In this document: positions 52,287 to 58,785 of the stretch, in pieces | Layout: each line of letters begins with the position of its first letter | Numbering within the stretch: position 1 is the first letter of the stretch | Source: Candidatus Izemoplasma acidinucleici | GTDB lineage: Bacteria > Bacillota_I > Bacilli_A > Izemoplasmatales > Izemoplasmataceae | DNA length: 58,785 bases | NCBI GenBank assembly: GCA_004195325.1 | Contig: SDWO01000025.1 | Location: 1 to 58,785, forward strand | Direction of reading: 5' to 3' | Notes under the pieces: generated by a model | What the model saw: the letters and a program-made list of their open reading frames with translations, nothing else | Told to the model about the DNA's origin: nothing | Database searches by the model: none | Program-made: the position numbers and the translations under genes

Positions 52287-52838
52287 GTTTTTTAGATTGA
52301 ATGCTTCGTTTATTATGATTGCTACTTCCATGGCTGATTTATTTGTATTATCTATCTTAATGTAATTCTTGTATGGCACTTCACCGTCATGTGATGTCAT
52401 TCTATGTCTTTTCATTGAAGATACAATTTCGTTTTGAGACCATTCAATATTTCGTTTCGTCCACTTTTTATTCAGTCTATTTTCTGATATATTTCTAGTT
52501 TTTCGTGTTTCTAAATCACTATATAATTCTACATAATATCTATCAGCAGCTTTGAATATTTCGTCATTTTTCTTAAAGCAGTCCCAATCAGCTTGTGAAT
52601 CAAAATCCCAAATAACTGTGAATATGAATCCAGGTTTTTGAAGTTTTGCTACTCTCTCCATAATGTCTTCTCTCATTTTAACAATTAGATCCAATCCTTC
52701 ATCCCATGTCAAATACTTTAAAACAAGATCAATTGTAGTGTGATTATGAAAGAGTGGAAAGTTTGTTAGTTTCTCTAATTCTTCTCCTACTGTCATTTTA
52801 CCAACAGCTTGTGGACCGAATATCGTAATGTATTTCAT
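52281..52838 (-). CDS. Small P-loop kinase-like protein
   Basis: The 185-residue protein begins KYITIFGPQAVGKMTVGEEL, a Walker A motif GPQAVGKMT, and looks like the AAA_33/shikimate-kinase-like group of small phosphotransferases. A conserved FHNHTTIDLVLKY follows near 30 and TRKTRNISENR near 112 may be a lid. Such proteins phosphorylate nucleosides, sugars or small metabolites. The substrate cannot be inferred. It is a single gene with its own terminator. Confidence 0.78.
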   Translation of the reverse strand: MKYITIFGPQAVGKMTVGEELEKLTNFPLFHNHTTIDLVLKYLTWDEGLDLIVKMREDIMERVAKLQKPGFIFTVIWDFDSQADWDCFKKNDEIFKAADRYYVELYSDLETRKTRNISENRLNKKWTKRNIEWSQNEIVSSMKRHRMTSHDGEVPYKNYIKIDNTNKSAMEVAIIINEAFNLKNN

Positions 52839-52870
52839 AATAACCCCTCCTATTTATTCAAGTATAACAT

Positions 52871-52898
52871 AAAAAAAAGACGAATTTAATCGTCTTTT
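52871..52898 (-). terminator. Terminator of the pgk-ptsH-tpiA unit
   Basis: AAAAGACGA/TCGTCTTTT with a six-base loop is followed by eight T on the minus strand, at the tpiA stop. Confidence 0.92.
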
Positions 52899-53655
52899 AC
52901 TTTTTTACTGCAGCATTTACTAATGCTAGGAATGATTCACTATCTAAACTTGCTCCACCAACTAAGGCACCATCAATATCACTCATTGATAATAACTCAT
53001 CTATGTTAGCAGGTTTAACACTTCCACCATATTGAATACGTACTGCTTCACTAACTACTTCTCCAAATAAACCTTTAACAACGCTACGGATTCCTTTTAT
53101 TGTATCGTTAGCCATTTCAGAAGTTGCAGTTCTACCTGTACCTATTGCCCAAATCGGTTCATAAGCAAGTACTAACGAGCTTACTTGTTCTTTTGATAAT
53201 CCTTTTAAAGCAGCTTCAACTTGTCCTTTGACAAATTGATCTGTTTGTCCAGATTCTCTTAATTCTAAACTTTCACCACAACATACAATTGGTACTAAGT
53301 TATAATTGAATGCTTGATGTACTTTTTTGTTAACATCTGTATCAGTTTCATTGTAGTATGCACGTCTTTCACTGTGTCCAATAACTACGTATTCTACTCC
53401 GATATTTTCTAGTAATGGTGCACTAACTTCACCAGTGTAAGCTCCTGTATCTAAGTAATGCATATTTTGCGCTCCAATTCTTAAGCTATCACCTTGTCTT
53501 TTAACAAGATCTCTTAAGATTGGTGCAGGTGCACATACAACACTTTCAACAAATTCACTTGATGGAACATTTTGATTTATATTATATATAAATTGTAATG
53601 CTTCATCTCTGGTTTTGTGCATTTTCCAGTTTCCAGCAATAATTGGTTTTCTCAT
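52897..53655 (-). CDS. tpiA: Triosephosphate isomerase
   Basis: TpiA interconverts dihydroxyacetone phosphate and glyceraldehyde-3-phosphate. The 252-residue barrel has [15 protein letters not shown] with the catalytic Lys, VIGHSERR with the catalytic His near 95, and the catalytic Glu in [14 protein letters not shown] near 168. The ATG at 53655 is preferred, since AGGATAGG is nine bases upstream of it and too close to the ATG three codons before. It follows ptsH by ten bases. Confidence 0.97.
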   Translation of the reverse strand: MRKPIIAGNWKMHKTRDEALQFIYNINQNVPSSEFVESVVCAPAPILRDLVKRQGDSLRIGAQNMHYLDTGAYTGEVSAPLLENIGVEYVVIGHSERRAYYNETDTDVNKKVHQAFNYNLVPIVCCGESLELRESGQTDQFVKGQVEAALKGLSKEQVSSLVLAYEPIWAIGTGRTATSEMANDTIKGIRSVVKGLFGEVVSEAVRIQYGGSVKPANIDELLSMSDIDGALVGGASLDSESFLALVNAAVKK

Positions 53656-53665
53656 ATTATTCATC

Positions 53666-53911
53666 CTATCCTAATAATTTTTCTATGCTTTTTAGTGCTT
53701 TTTCGCTATCAGGTCCATTTGCTATGATTTTAACGTTTTCACCATTAGGGATTGCTAAACTCATAAGTCCTAAAATGCTTTTTGCATCTACTACTTTATC
53801 ATCATACTGTAATCTTACTTCTACATCAAACATGTTAGCCGTTTGTACTAATTTTGCTGCAAGAGATGCATGTAATCCTACTGTGCTTCTTAACTCGATT
53901 ATTTTTTCCAT
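53666..53911 (-). CDS. ptsH: HPr-like phosphocarrier with altered active site
   Basis: HPr carries phosphate from enzyme I to sugar PTS components and, when phosphorylated on Ser46, acts as CcpA co-repressor. This 81-residue protein keeps the phosphorylatable His14 ([10 protein letters not shown]) and the regulatory Ser45 in [12 protein letters not shown]. The normally strict Arg17 and Pro18 of GLHARPA are Ser16 and Leu17 here. That could weaken phosphotransfer and leave mainly a Crh-like regulatory role. It sits between pgk and tpiA, without enzyme I or PTS genes. The reading was confirmed directly on the minus strand. Confidence 0.88.
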   Translation of the reverse strand: MEKIIELRSTVGLHASLAAKLVQTANMFDVEVRLQYDDKVVDAKSILGLMSLAIPNGENVKIIANGPDSEKALKSIEKLLG

Positions 53912-54012
53912 AATATTGTATCCTTTCTAAAACATTCGTGGTGTACTTACCCACAAGATTCTAGCGATTATTCTTGAAGTATTCTCTATGTAGTTAAATT
54001 GTTCGCCATATA

Positions 54013-54035
54013 GTAAAAAGATTTCTCCTTTTTAC
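54013..54035. repeat. Inverted repeat between ptsH and pgk
   Basis: GTAAAAAG/CTTTTTAC around ATTTCTC lies in the 168-base gap. No T run follows the stem, so it may be a weak terminator or an mRNA processing site. No other signal is clear there. Confidence 0.4.
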
Positions 54036-54079
54036 AAACATATTTTTTGATTTAATTCTATATCTTTACCTATTAAGTG

Positions 54080-55273
54080 TTAAACTTCGTCAACACATGC
54101 TAACCCAGGAAGCACTTTACCTTCTAGATATTCTAGAGAAGCTCCTCCACCTGTAGATATGTGTGTAAATTTATCTGCAAAACCTAAACTTATTGCAGCA
54201 GCGGCACTATCTCCACCACCAATAATAGTTGTAGCGTTTTCTAAGTTTGCTAATGTTTCACAAATCCCAATTGTTCCTCCAGCGAAATTACTGAATTCAA
54301 ATACACCAACTGGTCCATTCCATAAAACTGTTTTTGCATCTTTTAGGATTTCTCCATAGTTTTTAAGTGTTTGTGGTCCTGTATCTAATCCCATTTCATC
54401 AGGTTGAATATCATCAAAACTAGCGATTCTGATTTCTGAGTCATTGCTAAATTCTTTCGTTACTCTTAGATCAACTGGTAAAACAAGTTTACCATCAGCT
54501 TTTTCTAATAATTCCTTAGCTAAATCTAATTTATCATTTTCACAAATTGATGTTCCAATTTCATAACCTTGTTGTTTGAAGAACGTATAACTCATTCCTC
54601 CACCAATTAAAACTTTATCAGCAATTTTTAATAAGTTTTCGATAACACCAATTTTGTCTCCAACTTTGGCTCCGCCTAATATTGCGATAAAAGGTCTCTC
54701 TGGTGCTTCTACAACTCCACCAATAAATTTAATTTCTTTTTCCAATAAATATCCAGCAGCTACTTCAGCAATATTTGCTGCAATACCAACATTTGAAGCA
54801 TGGCTTCTATGTGCAGTACCGAATGCATCATTTACGAATACATCTCCAAGTGATGCCCAGTATTTACCTAATTCAGGATCGTTTTTACTTTCTTTTTTAC
54901 CAACAACATCTTCGAATCTAGTGTTTTCAAACATTAACACTTCTCCATCTTTTAATTTGTTGATTGCTTTCTCTAATTCTTTACCTCTTGTATAAGGTAC
55001 AAATAAAACTTCTTGTCCTAATTTCTCTGATAAGCTTTTTGCTACAGGAGCTAAACTTTTCCCTGCTTTATCTTCTTCAGTTTTTACTCTCCCTAAATGT
55101 GAGAATAAAATAACTTTACCCTTACGTGCTACAACATCTTTAATTGTAGGTAAAGCTTGTACGATACGGTTATCATCTGTAATAACCCCATCCTTCATTG
55201 GTACATTAAAATCTACTCTAATTAAAACTTTTTTACTTTCAACATTCATGTCTCTAACAATCTTTTTTGCCAT
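54080..55273 (-). CDS. pgk: Phosphoglycerate kinase
   Basis: Pgk makes ATP and 3-phosphoglycerate from 1,3-bisphosphoglycerate. The 397-residue protein has the standard [21 protein letters not shown] start (VDFNVPM near 17-23), LFSHLGR near 56, and the nucleotide-binding GGAKVGDKI near 203 and GGGDSAAA near 349. The ATG at 55273 follows GGAGG; ten upstream codons are open but have no ribosome site. It is grouped with ptsH and tpiA. Confidence 0.97.
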   Translation of the reverse strand: MAKKIVRDMNVESKKVLIRVDFNVPMKDGVITDDNRIVQALPTIKDVVARKGKVILFSHLGRVKTEEDKAGKSLAPVAKSLSEKLGQEVLFVPYTRGKELEKAINKLKDGEVLMFENTRFEDVVGKKESKNDPELGKYWASLGDVFVNDAFGTAHRSHASNVGIAANIAEVAAGYLLEKEIKFIGGVVEAPERPFIAILGGAKVGDKIGVIENLLKIADKVLIGGGMSYTFFKQQGYEIGTSICENDKLDLAKELLEKADGKLVLPVDLRVTKEFSNDSEIRIASFDDIQPDEMGLDTGPQTLKNYGEILKDAKTVLWNGPVGVFEFSNFAGGTIGICETLANLENATTIIGGGDSAAAAISLGFADKFTHISTGGGASLEYLEGKVLPGLACVDEV

Positions 55274-55308
55274 TATATGAATCCTCCATTTTTGTTTCTT
55301 CACATATA

Positions 55309-55758
55309 TTATACAAGATTTTCATAGTAAAATCTATTAATAAGTCCATCGTGTAAACACTTTCTTTTTACAATATATTCAACTAAAACGTTTGCTTTCT
55401 TCAGTTGGTTTTTTATTGTGTTGATTCTCACGTCAATATCTAACTTCTGACTATTCTTAAAAACGACTCTTATTTTATCATTAATTCTATAATAATCCTG
55501 AATATTAAAGAGGTTAATTAAGATACATTTGTAGTTCCTAAAACTATGCGTCGGAACTAATAAGATGTCATCAGAAACAAAAAAAGGCACTTTACTATTG
55601 GAGCCAGAAATCATCTTGCTGAACTCAATTCTACCTTCAAGGGTTGAGTAGTTTTTAAGACATAGCTGTTGAATGAAATTCCTAAATCCAGTGTTCATAC
55701 TCGTAGTTGTGTAGTCATTTACTTCAATTCCATTATAATTCCTTTTTATGTAGTTCAT
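55309..55758 (-). CDS. ComK-like competence transcription factor
   Basis: The 149-residue protein resembles ComK (about 190 residues in Bacillus). Near 38-75 it has [20 protein letters not shown], then [17 protein letters not shown] and CILINLF. This parallels the ComK pattern of GR...A...L...K.P I.....I..FPT.S, then the C-I-W-I strand and the following N/H-x-x-x-Y/F segment. ComK binds AT-boxes and switches on DNA-uptake genes. The C-terminal tail is shorter. AAGGTGAT-like GGTGAT precedes the ATG. No competence operon is in the window, so the role is inferred. Confidence 0.65.
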   Translation of the reverse strand: MNYIKRNYNGIEVNDYTTTSMNTGFRNFIQQLCLKNYSTLEGRIEFSKMISGSNSKVPFFVSDDILLVPTHSFRNYKCILINLFNIQDYYRINDKIRVVFKNSQKLDIDVRINTIKNQLKKANVLVEYIVKRKCLHDGLINRFYYENLV

Positions 55759-55824
55759 ATTATCACCAATTACATTATATTACTTTACTCAATCTAGTTT
55801 AATACATCTCTATTGAAAAAATGT

Positions 55825-55850
55825 AAAAAAAGAGAGACTAGATAGTCTCT
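55825..55850 (-). terminator. Terminator of the YwaF-like gene
   Basis: GAGACTA/TAGTCTC with a two-base loop overlaps the stop codon region and is followed by CTTTTTTT on the minus strand. Confidence 0.88.
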
Positions 55851-56584
55851 TTTTTAGCTCTCGTCTTTGCAAGCAAGTAAAACAAATAAGTAACAAATAT
55901 TAGTAGAATTACTGAGAATATCAAGTATACAAAATTAAATTCCCATCCACCGAATGTTGTAACAGTACCCCAATTCCAAAACCACTCAAGAGGTGTTCCC
56001 TTTTCAGGATGGTTTGTATAGAAGTAATTAGAATACTCTCCAGAGATAATTCCGAACAAATTGTTTATTATAGTACTGCTTAAGAAGATGATTAAAATCA
56101 CTCCAGCAGTCTTTTTAAATGTCTGCCAACTTATGCTTATGAAATCATTAAAGAACGCCCACGCAGCGATTACAACTATTAAGATGTGACCTACGATATA
56201 TGCCATGCCTCTCAATGATAGTATGTTTGCGTAATTTGATAAGCTGTCCGCAAATAGAATTGATAAGAACGCAGCTAACATATTTAAACTGAACGCTAAA
56301 CTAAACGCTGTTTTATTCATTTTAATGAATGCAAATAGTAATACAAAGTTTGCAAAGTGACAAACTTGAAAAGGAATCAATTCAATATCAAACAAATAAT
56401 TATTTGTATAAATCTCATAATTTCTCAAAAATAAAAATAACACCGCAATTGAAGATAATACAATTCCTAGTATTCTTTTTGATTTGAAGGATAAATTTCT
56501 AGCAGAATAATGTAATAAAACCGTAATTATAATTGGTGATAAAATAAATAAGTAATGCCAAGAACTCCACATTGTGAAAGTCAT
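55838..56584 (-). CDS. YwaF/TIGR02206-type integral membrane protein
   Basis: A 248-residue protein with seven predicted helices. It contains the family-typical WHYLFILSPII start, the segment LIPFQVCHFANFVLLFAF near 72, and NHPEKGTPLEWFWNWGT in the last outer loop. The ATG at 56584 follows GGAGGGG; six upstream codons are open. Members of this family are widespread in Bacillota and have no proven function. No partner gene is evident here. Confidence 0.8.
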   Translation of the reverse strand: MTFTMWSSWHYLFILSPIIITVLLHYSARNLSFKSKRILGIVLSSIAVLFLFLRNYEIYTNNYLFDIELIPFQVCHFANFVLLFAFIKMNKTAFSLAFSLNMLAAFLSILFADSLSNYANILSLRGMAYIVGHILIVVIAAWAFFNDFISISWQTFKKTAGVILIIFLSSTIINNLFGIISGEYSNYFYTNHPEKGTPLEWFWNWGTVTTFGGWEFNFVYLIFSVILLIFVTYLFYLLAKTRAKKETI

Positions 56585-56629
56585 AAAATCCCCTCCATTC
56601 AAATTCGATTATACTACAAAATTAATTAA

Positions 56630-56652
56630 AAAAAAAGGCGAAATTCGCCTTT
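56630..56652 (-). terminator. Terminator of the ABC ATPase gene
   Basis: AAAGGCGAA/TTCGCCTTT around one base is followed by nine T on the minus strand. Confidence 0.92.
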
Positions 56653-57754
56653 ACTTTTTAATTAATCTTAATTCAGTTTCTGGATCAAAGAAATGAACCA
56701 TATTCATATCAAATGCTACTTCAATAACATCTCCAATAGAGATATCTGTTCTTGCATTTACTCTAGCTGTAATTGCTTCTGGACCAATTTTAGCATGGAT
56801 GTTTGTTTCAGCACCTAATAACTCAGCTACTTCTACAGTCATCTTAACTAATGAACCAGGATAAGTTAACTTGACATTATTATCATCATGGATATGTTCA
56901 GGTCTTACCCCTAAAATAATATCATTTGATGACATTTTGTTATCTGCGATAATTTTTAGTTTATCTTTAGGAACTACAACGTTGATTCCTTCGCCAACGA
57001 AATGATCCCCTTGAATTTTACCACTTAAGAAGTTCATTGGAGGAGTTCCGATAAATCCACCTACAAATATATTATTTGGATTGTCGTAAATGTCTTTTGG
57101 AGCTCCAACTTGTTGGATATATCCGTCTTTCATTACAACAATTCTAGTTGCCATTGTCATTGCTTCTATTTGATCATGTGTTACATAAATTGTAGTTGTT
57201 CCAATACGTTCATGTAATTTAATAATTTCAGCACGCATTGCTACACGTAATTTTGCATCTAAGTTTGAAAGAGGCTCATCCATTAAGAATACTTTTGCAT
57301 CCCTAACAATTGCACGTCCTAAAGCAACACGTTGACGTTGCCCTCCTGATAATGCTTTTGGTTTACGATCTAAATATGGAGTTAATCCTAAGATGTCTGC
57401 TGCGTTTTGAACTCTTTTGTCAATTTCATCTTTAGGCATTTTTCTTAATTTTAATCCGAAAGCCATATTATCATATACACTCATATGAGGGTATAATGCA
57501 TAACTTTGAAATACCATTGCAATATTTCTATCTTTAGGTGCCACATCATTAACTAATACATTATCAATGTATAATTCACCAGCACTGATTTCTTCTAATC
57601 CTGCAACCATTCTTAATGTTGTAGATTTCCCACAACCAGATGGTCCAACAAATACGATAAATTCTTTATCTTTAACCTCTAATGAAAAGTCAAATACTGC
57701 TTGAACACCATTATCATATACTTTATCTAATCCTTTGAACTGTAAACTTGCCAT
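56651..57754 (-). CDS. Carbohydrate ABC transporter ATPase (MsmK/UgpC type)
   Basis: The 367-residue ATPase energises sugar or glycerol-phosphate ABC importers. It has Walker A GPSGCGKST near 38, the signature LSGGQRQR near 134, Walker B VFLMDEPLSNLDA near 155 and a C-terminal MalK-like regulatory domain (about 240-367) with TOBE motifs. No permease or binding protein is adjacent. It is probably a shared ATPase serving several sugar importers, as MsmK does in streptococci. Confidence 0.93.
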   Translation of the reverse strand: MASLQFKGLDKVYDNGVQAVFDFSLEVKDKEFIVFVGPSGCGKSTTLRMVAGLEEISAGELYIDNVLVNDVAPKDRNIAMVFQSYALYPHMSVYDNMAFGLKLRKMPKDEIDKRVQNAADILGLTPYLDRKPKALSGGQRQRVALGRAIVRDAKVFLMDEPLSNLDAKLRVAMRAEIIKLHERIGTTTIYVTHDQIEAMTMATRIVVMKDGYIQQVGAPKDIYDNPNNIFVGGFIGTPPMNFLSGKIQGDHFVGEGINVVVPKDKLKIIADNKMSSNDIILGVRPEHIHDDNNVKLTYPGSLVKMTVEVAELLGAETNIHAKIGPEAITARVNARTDISIGDVIEVAFDMNMVHFFDPETELRLIKK

Positions 57755-57798
57755 AAAAACATCTCCTTTTAATCTAATATTATTCTATTACATTATAT

Positions 57799-57855
57799 AA
57801 AAAATACCAATACTTTGCTATGTGCAAGATGCACAAAGATAAACATCAGTATTTG
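57799..57855 (-). terminator. Complex hairpin/terminator between the HTH gene and the ABC ATPase
   Basis: Nested stems, TGTGCA/TGCACA inside CTTTG/CAAAG inside AATACT/AGTATT, are followed by GGTATTTTTT on the minus strand. The length is unusual for a simple terminator and overlaps the HTH stop codon. Confidence 0.65.
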
Positions 57856-58412
57856 AATAACATATATATTGCGTTAGCGCCTTTAAAAGTCCTAACATTT
57901 ATATCCGTTGCGGATATAAAATTATCTAATCTATAATTCAGTGTATTTCTATGCATAAATAATTTTTTAGCACTTAGAGAGCTATTTAAGTTATTCTCAA
58001 TAAATTCTCTTACTGTGTGGATTACTTCTTTGTTTGTTTTCATAGTAAGATACTCAATTATTAAATGCCTTAATTCATCTTTTTGTTTTAATATCACATA
58101 GGGAATAACATCTTCAAAGAAATACACGTTATGAGGTAATTCATTTAGAATCTCTTTTATTAAGATTCCCAATCCAAATCCCTCTTCTAGATAAGGTTCG
58201 ATAAACATCGTGACATCTCCACCAAAATCTTCTTGAATAAGTTCCTGAAAAGAAACCAAATCTATTGGTTCTTCATTAAAATAATCGAAATCAGTTATTG
58301 TTATTAGATTGTCTTCAATAGTGTCTATAACAATGTTCTCATTAATAGAACTGAATAATGATTCTAGTTCTGGATTAAGAGGGTTTTGGTAGACGTATAC
58401 TTTTCTTTTCAT
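57846..58412 (-). CDS. PucR/CdaR-type HTH regulator
   Basis: The 188-residue protein ends in a PucR-type helix-turn-helix: ENNLNSSLSAKKLFMHRNTLNYRLD near 137-161, where LFMHRNTLNYRL is the signature. The N-terminal 130 residues lack the usual PucR or sugar-diacid sensing domain and are acidic, with no recognised fold. The ATG at 58412 follows AAGGTGA; three earlier codons are open. PucR-type regulators control purine or sugar-acid genes. The target here is not clear, though the ABC ATPase is next. Confidence 0.82.
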   Translation of the reverse strand: MKRKVYVYQNPLNPELESLFSSINENIVIDTIEDNLITITDFDYFNEEPIDLVSFQELIQEDFGGDVTMFIEPYLEEGFGLGILIKEILNELPHNVYFFEDVIPYVILKQKDELRHLIIEYLTMKTNKEVIHTVREFIENNLNSSLSAKKLFMHRNTLNYRLDNFISATDINVRTFKGANAIYMLFKY

Positions 58413-58440
58413 AGTTTTCACCTTATCGTTATTATAACAT

Positions 58441-58465
58441 AAAAAAAAGTAGTTAAACTACTTTT
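58441..58465 (-). terminator. Terminator-like hairpin upstream of the HTH gene
   Basis: AAAAGTAG/CTACTTTT with a short loop is followed by eight T on the minus strand. It lies 75 bases after the transketolase terminator, so it would end a separate short transcript or attenuate the HTH gene. Confidence 0.75.
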
Positions 58466-58544
58466 AATTCACGTTGTTTATTATTGTTATAGTCATTATA
58501 GAAACTACTAATGGTATGAATGATACAAAAACTCAAATCGCACT

Positions 58545-58569
58545 AAAAAAGCCCTTTATTAAGGGCTTT
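58545..58569 (-). terminator. Terminator of the transketolase gene
   Basis: AAAGCCCTT/AAGGGCTTT with loop AATA is followed by six T on the minus strand. Confidence 0.93.
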
Positions 58570-58575
58570 AATTAA

Positions 58576-58785
58576 TTAGATGTTTTTGTATAATTTTGCG
58601 ATTGCTTCTTTTGTAAAGCCAAAGAACTCAATTGCGTCTTGAGCTGGTGCACTAACACCAAATGTCTCAATACCTTTTACATTGTTAGCAAATTGGTACC
58701 AAAGGTCTGGAGTACCCATTTCCATTGCTAATCTTTTCGTAATATTTAATGGTAAGATACTATCTTTATATTCTTTAGATTGTTT
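58576..58785 (-). CDS. tkt: Transketolase, C-terminal end
   Basis: The last 69 residues of a transketolase run in from the right edge. The sequence GIETFGVSAPAQDAIEFFGF followed by TKEAIAKLYKNI and the stop is the standard enzyme ending. Transketolase shuttles two-carbon units in the pentose phosphate pathway with thiamine diphosphate. The start and catalytic domains lie outside the window. Confidence 0.93.
   Translation of the reverse strand, partial: KQSKEYKDSILPLNITKRLAMEMGTPDLWYQFANNVKGIETFGVSAPAQDAIEFFGFTKEAIAKLYKNI

Noticed and set aside
1-58785. tRNA, rRNA, CRISPR array, insertion sequence or prophage
   Set aside because: On reading both strands I found no cloverleaf, rRNA-like stretch, regularly spaced repeats, transposase or phage structural gene.

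Overview
The window is a low-GC bacterial contig end that uses the standard genetic code: TGA serves as a stop, for example in kamE, and TGG encodes Trp. RNase J, a ComK-like protein, HPr with its serine site, the rimP-nusA-ylxR-ylxQ-infB-rbfA operon, Shine-Dalgarno starts of the AGGAGG/AGGTGA type and monoderm-style lipoproteins point to Bacillota or a wall-deficient relative. The lysine-fermenting lifestyle would suit an uncultured anaerobe such as an Izemoplasma- or Haloplasma-like lineage, but that placement is an inference. The first 19 bases are a Nextera (Tn5 mosaic end) adapter remnant, so the left edge is a sequencing artefact.

Layout. (1) 20-5745, minus: a purine/hydantoin catabolism operon led by a compact structured RNA and encoding a MocA-like cytidylyltransferase, the FAD, 2Fe-2S and molybdopterin subunits of a xanthine-dehydrogenase-type enzyme (the last one broken), XdhC, and a truncated hydantoinase. 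(2) 6102-7784, plus: RNase J. (3) 8808-17611, minus: a ten-gene lysine fermentation operon. KamA, KamDE, Kdd, Kce, Kal and AtoDA take L-lysine to acetoacetate and crotonyl-CoA, with a KamB-like P-loop protein and a MaoC hydratase. Its leader is a lysine riboswitch whose P1 strand is also the 5' arm of an intrinsic terminator, so lysine is predicted to switch the operon on. A cre-like site overlaps the -35. (4) 17735-28530, minus: a seven-gene galactoside operon (LacI-type regulator, galK, galE, galT, GH36 alpha-galactosidase, GPH transporter, GH2 beta-galactosidase) with two related palindromes as operators. (5) 28537-36626: exonuclease, uvrC and a TetR regulator, divergent from an RND transporter and followed by a membrane diguanylate cyclase. 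(6) 36862-38541: 3-methyladenine glycosylase, an acetyltransferase and a membrane protein. (7) 38622-42737, minus: the translation/transcription operon, with infB carrying an internal out-of-frame deletion. (8) 42840-52838: lipoproteins (one FMN-binding-like, one rhodanese, one vWA), an HD hydrolase, an rRNA methylase, thiI, free-Met-sulfoxide reductase, and rpsD with a long leader. (9) 52897-58785: tpiA, an HPr variant, pgk, a ComK-like protein, a YwaF-like membrane protein, a sugar ABC ATPase, a PucR-type HTH protein and the 3' end of transketolase.

The genes describe an anaerobic heterotroph that ferments amino acids (lysine) and galactosides through the Leloir pathway and glycolysis, and that can oxidise purines. 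HPr and the cre-like site suggest that sugar status gates lysine fermentation. No tRNA, rRNA, CRISPR, insertion sequence or prophage was seen. Two conserved genes (the Mo subunit and infB) have lost internal segments out of frame; misassembly is the simplest explanation.
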